From positions 375,791 to 439,790 of the forward strand of contig NZ_JAVHJU010000036.1 of the NCBI RefSeq assembly GCF_031082405.1: DNA of 64,000 nucleotides, in the 5' to 3' direction. How positions within the stretch are numbered: the stretch's first letter is position 1; every line of letters starts with the position of its first letter. Shown piece by piece: positions 32,843 through 39,237 of the stretch. The DNA comes from Amycolatopsis sp. A133 (GTDB lineage: Bacteria; Actinomycetota; Actinomycetes; Mycobacteriales; Pseudonocardiaceae). The notes under the pieces were generated by a model. It was not told the DNA's origin. It saw only the letters and a list, made by a program, of their open reading frames with translations, and did not search any database. The position numbers and the translations under genes were made by a program.

Positions 32843-34954
32843 TCAGGCCGTGCTGGCCAACGCGAACGGCAGCACCGCGGGCGCCCCGGCTCGCCGCAGC
32901 AGCCGCGCGGCCAGCGTCATCGTCCAGCCGGTGTCGATGACGTCGTCCACCAGCAGCACCGGCCCGGACGGCAGCGTCGCCGCCAGGTCGGCCGGCATGC
33001 TCAGCCGCCGCCACAGGTCGGCCAGCCGTTGCGCGCTGTTCGCCTGGCGGGGTGGCGGGCCGTCCGCGTCGAGCGCGCCGAGGAACTCCAGCTTGCCGAT
33101 GTCGGCCAGCTGGGTCGCCAAGCTGTACACGAGCTGTGGCCGCGTCGAGGACGGCACCGCCACCACCGCCACCGGCCGTTCCGCCCACTGCCACCCGGCG
33201 AGCACCTGGACGCAGGCCTTGAACACCGAGTCGGGCACGTCGGCGTCCTGGGCGCCGGGGCCGACGAGTTCCCGCAGCCGGTTGCCCCAGCCGACGTCGG
33301 TGAGCCGCCCCAGCACCTGCCCCGGCTCGGCCTGGTCGTCGGCGGAGATCCGGCCGGAAACCGGAACGTCCAAAGAGGACATCCCCGTCGGCCACTGCTT
33401 CCGCGGCGCGACCTCGACGCCGGGCCGCTGCAGGCGTTCCCGGGTCGCGTCGACGACCTCGTCCGCCACCGTCGTGTCCCAGTGCTGCCCGGTGCAGTTG
33501 TCGCACCGCCCGCACGGCGCCGCCTCGGGATCGTCGAGCTGGCGCCGCAGGTACTCCATCCGGCAGCCGCCGGTCGCGAGGTAGCCGAGCATCGCCTCCT
33601 GCTCGCGGTGGCGCGCCTCCGCGACCCGCTGGTACCGGCCGCGGTCGTACTGCCACTCCTCGCCCGTGCTCGTCCAGCCGCCCTTGACGCGCCGGACCGC
33701 GCCGTCGACGTCCAGCACCTTCAGCACCATCTCCAGCCGCGACCGGGAAAGCTCCACCGACGGCTCGAGCGCGGCCGTCGACAGTGGACGGTCGGCGTAG
33801 GCGAGGGTGTTCAGCACCTGCGTCACCCGCAGTTCGTCGGGGAAGGCCAGCGACCCGAAGTACGCCCAGATCGCCTTGTCCTCTTCGCCGGGCAGCAGCA
33901 CGACCTCGGCGCGCTCCACGCCACGCCCGGCGCGGCCGACCTGCTGGTAGTAGGCGATCGGCGACGACGGCGCGCCGAGGTGCACGACGAACCCGAGGTC
34001 CGGCTTGTCGAACCCCATGCCCAGCGCGGACGTCGCGACCAGGGCCTTGACGCGGTTGCCGAGCAGGTCGTCCTCGGCCGCCTGCCGGTCGGCCGGGTCG
34101 GTCTTGCCGGTGTAGGCCGCCACCGGGTAACCGCGGTCCTTCAGCAGCGACGCGACGTCGTGCGCCGCCGCGACGGTCAGCGTGTAAATGATGCCGGAGC
34201 CCGGCAGCTCGGCCAGGTGCTCGGCGAGCCACGCCAGCCGCGCCTGCGACGTCGGCAGCCGGCACACCGACAGCCGCAGGCTTTCCCGGTCGAGGCTGCC
34301 CCGCAGCACCAGCGTGTCCGTGCCGGTGCCGAGGCCCAGCTGCTCGGCGACGTCGGTGACCACGCGGTCGTTCGCGGTCGCGGTGGTGGCCAGCACCGGC
34401 ACCCCTTCGGGCAGGTCGCCCAGCAGGGTGCGCAGCCGCCGGTAGTCCGGCCGGAAGTCGTGTCCCCAGTCGGAGATGCAGTGCGCCTCGTCGACCACCA
34501 GCAGGCCGGTGCTCGCGGTCAGCTTCGGCAGCACGTTGTCGCGGAAGTCCGGGTTGTTCAGCCGTTCGGGGCTGACCAGCAGGACGTCCACCTCGCCGGC
34601 GGCGACCGACGCCTGGACCTGGTCCCACTCCTGCGGGTTCGCGGAGTTCATGGTCGCCGCGTGGATCCCGGCCCGCGCCGCGGCCGAGATCTGGTTGCGC
34701 ATCAGCGCCAGCAACGGCGAGACGATGACCGTCGGCCCGCTGCCCTGTTCCCGCAGCAACGCCGTGGCCAGGAAGTACACCGCCGACTTGCCCCAGCCGG
34801 TGCGCTGCACGACCAGCGCGCGGCGCCGTTGCGCGACCAAGGCCTCGATGGCCGTCCATTGGTCTTCGCGCAGCTTCGCCGAGTCGCCGGCCAGTGCCCG
34901 GAGGAGGGTTTCGGCGCGGTCGCGCAGTGCTGGGGTGGTGCTGGTCGTGTCCAC
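32843..34954 (-). CDS. recQ: RecQ-family ATP-dependent DNA helicase with C-terminal phosphoribosyltransferase-like domain
   Basis: 703 aa from GTG 34952-34954, the first start after a non-coding stretch; SD is weak (GGGGAC), so the exact start is uncertain. Helicase core: motif 0 LREDQWTAI, Walker A TGWGKS, Walker B DEAH in VVDEAHCISDWGHDFRPDY, motif III TATAND, motif VI QQVGRAGRG. The Zn-binding region is CRMEYLRRQ...CGRCDNC. No HRDC domain is seen. Residues about 575-703 instead resemble a PRTase, with the PRPP-binding pattern VLLVDDVIDTGWTMTLAARL. Unwinds DNA in repair or recombination; the PRTase part may sense or use nucleotides (inference). Divergent from nadD. Confidence 0.9.
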   Translation of the reverse strand: MDTTSTTPALRDRAETLLRALAGDSAKLREDQWTAIEALVAQRRRALVVQRTGWGKSAVYFLATALLREQGSGPTVIVSPLLALMRNQISAAARAGIHAATMNSANPQEWDQVQASVAAGEVDVLLVSPERLNNPDFRDNVLPKLTASTGLLVVDEAHCISDWGHDFRPDYRRLRTLLGDLPEGVPVLATTATANDRVVTDVAEQLGLGTGTDTLVLRGSLDRESLRLSVCRLPTSQARLAWLAEHLAELPGSGIIYTLTVAAAHDVASLLKDRGYPVAAYTGKTDPADRQAAEDDLLGNRVKALVATSALGMGFDKPDLGFVVHLGAPSSPIAYYQQVGRAGRGVERAEVVLLPGEEDKAIWAYFGSLAFPDELRVTQVLNTLAYADRPLSTAALEPSVELSRSRLEMVLKVLDVDGAVRRVKGGWTSTGEEWQYDRGRYQRVAEARHREQEAMLGYLATGGCRMEYLRRQLDDPEAAPCGRCDNCTGQHWDTTVADEVVDATRERLQRPGVEVAPRKQWPTGMSSLDVPVSGRISADDQAEPGQVLGRLTDVGWGNRLRELVGPGAQDADVPDSVFKACVQVLAGWQWAERPVAVVAVPSSTRPQLVYSLATQLADIGKLEFLGALDADGPPPRQANSAQRLADLWRRLSMPADLAATLPSGPVLLVDDVIDTGWTMTLAARLLRRAGAPAVLPFALASTA

Positions 34955-35004
34955 GTCCCCACGTCTACCCCATGGCACCGACAGACCGGGAATCGGCGGC
35001 GTCA

Positions 35005-35019
35005 CGAACGGACCGTTCG
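35005..35019. promoter_or_regulatory. 15-bp palindrome CGAACGG-A-CCGTTCG upstream of recQ
   Basis: Perfect inverted repeat 50 nt upstream of the recQ start. It resembles the actinobacterial LexA box CGAAC-N4-GTTCG but has 5 nt between the half-sites, so LexA binding is doubtful. Confidence 0.35.
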
Positions 35020-35113
35020 CGACGAATACGGGCCGTAATGTGACCTGAATCACAAGTTCTGCCCGGTCGGGCGAGGTGGTGAAGAGCACCCGGTCCGCCG
35101 GCGCTCGGCCTTA

Positions 35114-35119
35114 TAGGCT
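35114..35119 (+). promoter_or_regulatory. nadD: -10 hexamer TAGGCT of nadD
   Basis: TAGGCT (in TTATAGGCT) ends 8 nt before the ATG at 35128; no SD is present, so a leaderless mRNA is expected. Confidence 0.6.
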
Positions 35120-35127
35120 CTCCGGTC

Positions 35128-35721
35128 ATGTCACCACGGCGGATCGGGGTCATGGGCGGCACCTTCGACCCCGTGCACCACGGCCACCTCGTCGCGGCCA
35201 GCGAGGTCCAGTCCCGGTTCGGGCTCGACGAAGTGATCTTCGTCCCCACCGGGCAGCCGTGGCAGAAGACCGACCGCGAAGTGACCAGGGCCGAGGACCG
35301 CTACCTCATGACGGTGATCGCGACCGCGTCCAACCCGGTCTTCTCCGTCAGCCGCGTGGACATCGACCGCGGCGGCCAGACCTACACCGTAGACACCCTG
35401 CGCGACCTGCACGCCGAGTACCCGGAAGACGAGCTCTTCTTCATCACCGGCGCCGACGCCCTCGAACAGATCCTGACCTGGCACAAGGCCGACGAGCTGT
35501 TCGACTTCGCGCACTTCATCGGCGTGACGCGGCCCGGCTACCGGCTGAACTCCCACCACCTGCCCAGCGGCAAGGTGAGCCTCGTCGAGGTCACCGCGAT
35601 GGCCATTTCGTCCACCGGCTGCCGCGACCGGGTCGAGCGCGGGGAGCCGGTCTGGTACCTCGTGCCCGACGGCGTCGTCCGCTACATCGCCAAGAAGGAT
35701 CTGTACCGGAAGAGCGACTGA
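35128..35721 (+). CDS. nadD: Nicotinate-nucleotide adenylyltransferase
   Basis: 197 aa; converts nicotinate mononucleotide plus ATP to deamido-NAD. Nucleotidyltransferase motif GGTFDPVHHGHL at residues 10-21 carries the (H/T)xGH signature; SSTGCRDRV near the C-terminus is the ISSTxxR-like second motif. The rest (FVPTGQPWQKTDR, ITGADALEQILTWH) is typical of actinobacterial NadD. It heads the run nadD-rsfS-gpgP-octT. In M. tuberculosis the order is the same (Rv2421c-Rv2418c). Confidence 0.96.
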   Translation: MSPRRIGVMGGTFDPVHHGHLVAASEVQSRFGLDEVIFVPTGQPWQKTDREVTRAEDRYLMTVIATASNPVFSVSRVDIDRGGQTYTVDTLRDLHAEYPEDELFFITGADALEQILTWHKADELFDFAHFIGVTRPGYRLNSHHLPSGKVSLVEVTAMAISSTGCRDRVERGEPVWYLVPDGVVRYIAKKDLYRKSD

Positions 35722-35780
35722 AGGCCCGCTGGTCCCGGCGGGTACCCTTCTCGGGCGAACCCGATCTGTTAAGGAGCACT

Positions 35781-36176
35781 GTGACAGCCACGTCCGAGGC
35801 ACGAGAGCTGGCCGTAGCGGCCGCCCACGCGGCGGCGGACAAGAAGGCCAGCGACGTCGTCGTGCTGGACGTGTCCGAGCAGCTCGTCATCACCGACGCC
35901 TTCGTCATCGCCTCCGCGTCCAACGAGCGCCTGGTCGGCGCCATCGTCGACAACGTCGAGGAGAAACTGCGGGAGAGCGGCCACAAGCCGGTCCGCCGCG
36001 AAGGCGCCCGCGAAGGGCGCTGGGTACTGCTCGACTACGTCGACGTCGTCGTGCACGTCCAGCACGTCGAAGAGCGCTCGTTCTACGGCCTCGAGCGGCT
36101 GTGGAAGGACTGCCCGCGCATCGAGGTGGCCGGACTCGAGGAGCCACCCGCCGACGAGGACCCGGACGTCCCGTGA
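35781..36176 (+). CDS. rsfS: Ribosomal silencing factor RsfS
   Basis: 131 aa Iojap-family protein that binds L14 on the 50S subunit and blocks joining to 30S in starvation. GTG 35781 with SD AAGGAG at 35771-35776. Core motifs: DVVVLDVSEQLVITDAFVIASASNERLV and GRWVLLDYVDVVVHVQHVEERSFYGLERLW are split over the beta-sheet domain. Stop overlaps the gpgP start (GTGA). Confidence 0.95.
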   Translation: MTATSEARELAVAAAHAAADKKASDVVVLDVSEQLVITDAFVIASASNERLVGAIVDNVEEKLRESGHKPVRREGAREGRWVLLDYVDVVVHVQHVEERSFYGLERLWKDCPRIEVAGLEEPPADEDPDVP

Positions 36177-36787
36177 GCCCGCGGCGGCTGGTGCTCTGGC
36201 GACACGGCGAGACGGACTACAACGCCGCCGGGCGGATGCAGGGTCACCTCGACTCGGCGCTGACCCCGCGCGGCTGGAACCAGGCCCGGTTCGCGGTGCC
36301 CGCGCTGGCCCGCTTCTCCCCGGACCTCGTCATCGCCTCCGACCTGCGCCGGGCCACCGACACCGCCACCGTGCTCACCGACGCCATCGGCGTCCCGCTG
36401 CGGATCGACAAGCGGCTGCGCGAGACGCACCTGGGCGAATGGCAGGGACTCACCGGCGAAGAGGTCGACCAGGCCTATCCCGGTGAACGCGACCGCTGGC
36501 GCACCGACGCGACGTGGGCCCCGCCCGGTGGCGAGAGCCGCGTCGACGTCGCCGACCGCGCGGGTGAAGTCGTCACCGACCTGCAGCAGGCCAACTCCCA
36601 GGCGGGCGAGACCGTGCTGCTGGCCGCGCACGGCGGGCTGATCATCGCGCTCACCGCGCGGCTGCTGAACCTGCCGGTCGAGAACTGGCCGTCGCTCGGC
36701 GGGATCTCGAACTGCCACTGGGTCGAGCTGGGCCGTCGCGACGGGAAGTGGCGGTTGAACGCCTACAACGCGGGGATGCACGGCTAG
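36173..36787 (+). CDS. gpgP: Histidine phosphatase, probable glucosyl-3-phosphoglycerate phosphatase
   Basis: 204 aa. Catalytic motif LWRHGETDYNAAGRMQGHLD with phospho-His in RHGE; second His in LLAAHGGLIIAL. Start GTG 36173 overlaps the rsfS stop by 4 nt. Position between rsfS and an OctT-like gene matches M. tuberculosis Rv2419c (GpgP), which dephosphorylates glucosyl-3-phosphoglycerate to glucosylglycerate, an early step in methylglucose lipopolysaccharide synthesis. The family alone would only give 'phosphoglycerate-mutase-like'; the specific name rests on gene order. Confidence 0.8.
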   Translation: MSPRRLVLWRHGETDYNAAGRMQGHLDSALTPRGWNQARFAVPALARFSPDLVIASDLRRATDTATVLTDAIGVPLRIDKRLRETHLGEWQGLTGEEVDQAYPGERDRWRTDATWAPPGGESRVDVADRAGEVVTDLQQANSQAGETVLLAAHGGLIIALTARLLNLPVENWPSLGGISNCHWVELGRRDGKWRLNAYNAGMHG

Positions 36788-36790
36788 CCG

Positions 36791-37519
36791 ATGGGGCCAC
36801 GCCTGCTCGTGTTCGGCGACTCGCTGAGCTTTCACGGTCCGGAAGGACCCTGCGCCGCGGACGAGCCGCGGCTGTGGCCCAACGTGGCCGCTGCATCGTT
36901 GGGCGGCACCGCCGACCTGGTCGCCGGCATCGGCTGGAACGCCCGGGACGCCTGGTGGTCGCTGACCGGCGACCCGCGCGTCTGGGCCGACCTGCACCAC
37001 GTCGACGCGGTCGTGTTCGCGATCGGCAGCATGGACACGCTGCCCTCGCCGCTGCCGACCTACCTGCGCACCGGGCTGCGGTACCTGCGGCCCGATCCGG
37101 TGCGGCGCGTGGTACGCAAGGCCTATCTCGCCGCGCAGCCGCGGCTGGCGGTGGCGCTGCGCGGCCGTCCCGCGGTGCTGCCGGCCAAGCTCACCGTGCA
37201 GTACCTCGACACCGCCGTGGGCGCGCTGCGCGTTCTGCGGCCCGAACTGCCGATCTTCGGCATGCTGCCGTCGGTGCACCGCGCGGCGGCCTACGGCGGC
37301 GTGCACACCGCGCGCCCGGCCGCGGCGGCGGCGATGGCGGCGTGGGGCTCGCGAGCGGGAATCCCGTTGCTGGACCTCGAAGCCGTCGTGGGGGAGCACG
37401 TCCTGAGCGGCGAAGGCAACCCGGACGGCATGCACTGGGGCTGGCAGGGACACGCCGCGGTGGGCGAAGCGATGTCCGTGTTGATGGCGCCGGCGCTGGC
37501 CCCCGGCCACGTAGGCTGA
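36791..37519 (+). CDS. octT: SGNH-fold protein, probable diglucosylglycerate octanoyltransferase
   Basis: 242 aa. Block I VFGDSLSFHGPEGP carries the GDS nucleophile near residue 10; block V supplies GDGMHWG-like GNPDGMHWGWQGHAAV with catalytic Asp and His. In mycobacteria the gene directly after gpgP (Rv2418c) encodes OctT, which adds octanoate to diglucosylglycerate; the same length, position and FGDSL-F-GPE start support that name here. ATG 36791 starts 3 nt after the gpgP stop. No signal peptide, so cytoplasmic, unlike the lipase-type SGNH protein at 1582-2451. Confidence 0.75.
   Translation: MGPRLLVFGDSLSFHGPEGPCAADEPRLWPNVAAASLGGTADLVAGIGWNARDAWWSLTGDPRVWADLHHVDAVVFAIGSMDTLPSPLPTYLRTGLRYLRPDPVRRVVRKAYLAAQPRLAVALRGRPAVLPAKLTVQYLDTAVGALRVLRPELPIFGMLPSVHRAAAYGGVHTARPAAAAAMAAWGSRAGIPLLDLEAVVGEHVLSGEGNPDGMHWGWQGHAAVGEAMSVLMAPALAPGHVG
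37512..37517 (+). promoter_or_regulatory. -10 hexamer TAGGCT of the DegV gene
   Basis: TAGGCT overlaps the octT stop region and ends 7 nt before GTG 37525, so the DegV gene can be made from its own leaderless message besides read-through. Confidence 0.5.
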
Positions 37520-37524
37520 CGGGC

Positions 37525-38382
37525 GTGTCGGTCGCCGTAGTCACGGATTCCACCGCCCACCTGCCGGAGGGCTTCGCCGAACGGCACGCGGTCCGGGTGG
37601 TCCCGCTGCACGTCCTGGTCGACGGCGTGGTCTCCCTCGACGGCGTCGAGACCGGACCGGCCGCGGTCGCCGAGGCGATGAAACAGCGGAAGATCGTCAC
37701 CACGTCGCGGCCGACCCCCACCGAATTCGTGCAGGAGTACCAGGCGGCGTTCGCGGACGGCGCGGAGGCGATCGTGTCGGTGCACCTGTCGCGCGAGCTG
37801 TCGGGCACCTGGGAAGCGGCGGTGCTCGCGGCGCAGGAAGTCGGGCCGGACCGGGTCCGCGTCGTCGACTCGCGCACGACCGCGATGGGGCTCGGGTTCG
37901 CCGCCCTGCGCGCCGCTTCGGCCGCCTCCACCGGTGCTTCGGCTGCCGAAGTCGAGGCCGCGGCGGTGACCGCGGCCGGCTGTTCGTCGACGTTGTTCGT
38001 CGTGGAAACGCTGGAGCACCTGCGTCGCGGTGGCCGGATCGGCCCGGCGGCCGCGCTGCTCGGCACGGCGCTGGCGGTGAAGCCGGTGCTGCACATGTCC
38101 GACGGCCGGATCCTGCCGCTGGAAAAGGTCCGCACCATGAACCGGGCGATCGCGCGGCTGGTCGAGCTGGCCGCCAAGGCGGCGGCCGAGGACGACGTCG
38201 AGCTCGCCGTCCACCACCTCGCCTCGCCGGAACGGGCGGTCGAACTGGCCAACCGGCTCGAAGAGGCCGTGCCGCGCTCGGCGGGCTGCGTGGTTTCCGA
38301 GCTGGGCGCGGTGATCGGGGCGCACACCGGTCCCGGGGTGCTGGGCGTGGTCGTCCAGCGGACGGTCCCGCTCCGGAGCTAA
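37525..38382 (+). CDS. DegV family fatty-acid-binding protein
   Basis: 285 aa. Starts VSVAVVTDSTAHLPEG, the canonical DegV opening with the first fatty-acid-binding Ser/Thr. Further family phrases: SRPTPTEFVQEYQAAF, SVHLSRELSGTWEAA, VVDSRTTAMGLGF and VETLEHLRRGGRIGPAAALLG. DegV proteins bind a fatty acid and, as FakB in Firmicutes, present it to a kinase; no FakA homologue is in the window. Conserved position upstream of comEA as in M. tuberculosis Rv2417c. Confidence 0.92.
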   Translation: MSVAVVTDSTAHLPEGFAERHAVRVVPLHVLVDGVVSLDGVETGPAAVAEAMKQRKIVTTSRPTPTEFVQEYQAAFADGAEAIVSVHLSRELSGTWEAAVLAAQEVGPDRVRVVDSRTTAMGLGFAALRAASAASTGASAAEVEAAAVTAAGCSSTLFVVETLEHLRRGGRIGPAAALLGTALAVKPVLHMSDGRILPLEKVRTMNRAIARLVELAAKAAAEDDVELAVHHLASPERAVELANRLEEAVPRSAGCVVSELGAVIGAHTGPGVLGVVVQRTVPLRS

Positions 38383-38461
38383 CCCTCCAGGATGCCACCC
38401 GGGTCCGACGGAAACGGCTGGTCCCGGGCCCGGCCCCGCGAATCCGTCCACAACACCCCGG

Positions 38462-38470
38462 TTGTCCACA
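38462..38470. other. DnaA-box-like 9-mer TTGTCCACA
   Basis: Exact match to the actinobacterial DnaA box, between degV and comEA, with a degenerate inverted partner (GTCCACAA) about 15 nt to the left. A second exact copy is at 1380-1388 (opposite orientation). Confidence 0.35.
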
Positions 38471-38510
38471 GGACGCGGCGGCACCCCTGTCGGACGCTCC
38501 CCGCGGGCCC

Positions 38511-38516
38511 TAACGT
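38511..38516 (+). promoter_or_regulatory. comEA: -10 hexamer TAACGT of comEA
   Basis: TAACGT ends 7 nt before GTG 38524; leaderless start expected. Confidence 0.5.
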
Positions 38517-38523
38517 CGATCGT

Positions 38524-39237
38524 GTGTTCGAGCAGTCCGCCCGGGATCCGGGCCCTCCCGTCAACGACCGGCTCTCCTGGCTGGCCGATCAGCTCTCGCC
38601 CGATGCGAGCACGGTCGGCCCCGGCGGCCGGCTGGTCCGGCGCTGGCTGCCGGGCGGACCGGCCGGTGCCGGCAGCCGCCGGTGGGCGCTGGCCGGTGCC
38701 TTCGCGGCGGTCGTGGTGATCGTCCTCGGCTCGGTCGCACTCCTCGGTGGCGCTCCGGCGCCCGAGTCACCGCCCGCGCTGCCCAGCGCGAAACCGGCGG
38801 CCGAGGCCCGTGCGGCACCCCAGGCCGCTCTCGTCGTCAGCGTGATCGGGCGCGTCCGGTCCCCGGGCCTGGTCACCGTGCCGCAGGGGGCGCGGGTGGC
38901 CGACGTGCTGCGGGCGGTCGGCGGGGCGGAGCCGGGCGCGGATCTCGGTGCGCTGAACCTCGCCCGCAAGGTGACCGACGGCGAGCAGCTCGCGGTCGGC
39001 ATCCCGGCACCCGCCGCGGCCCCCGACGCCCCGGCGGGCGGAGGAAAGGTCGATCTCAACACGGCGACCGCGGACCAGCTGGACACGCTGCCCGGCGTCG
39101 GCGAAGTGATGGCCAAGCGGATCGTCCAATGGCGCACCGACCACGGCGGCTTCACGAAGGTCGAGCAGCTGCGGGACGTCGATGGCATCGGAGAAAGCAA
39201 GTTCGAACGGCTGCGGGAGAAGGTGACGGTCGGATGA
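38524..39237 (+). CDS. comEA: ComEA-like helix-hairpin-helix DNA-binding protein
   Basis: 237 aa. One membrane segment at about 53-75 (WALAGAFAAVVVIVLGSVAL), an SLBB domain at about 100-160 (VISVIGRVRSPGLVTVPQG, ADVLRAVGG) and tandem HhH motifs at about 178-237 (KVDLNTATADQLDTLPGVG, GFTKVEQLRDVDGIGESKF). In competent bacteria ComEA binds incoming DNA outside the membrane and hands it to ComEC. The GTG start follows a TAACGT -10. The stop overlaps the comEC ATG (ATGA), so the two are translated together. Confidence 0.93.
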   Translation: MFEQSARDPGPPVNDRLSWLADQLSPDASTVGPGGRLVRRWLPGGPAGAGSRRWALAGAFAAVVVIVLGSVALLGGAPAPESPPALPSAKPAAEARAAPQAALVVSVIGRVRSPGLVTVPQGARVADVLRAVGGAEPGADLGALNLARKVTDGEQLAVGIPAPAAAPDAPAGGGKVDLNTATADQLDTLPGVGEVMAKRIVQWRTDHGGFTKVEQLRDVDGIGESKFERLREKVTVG

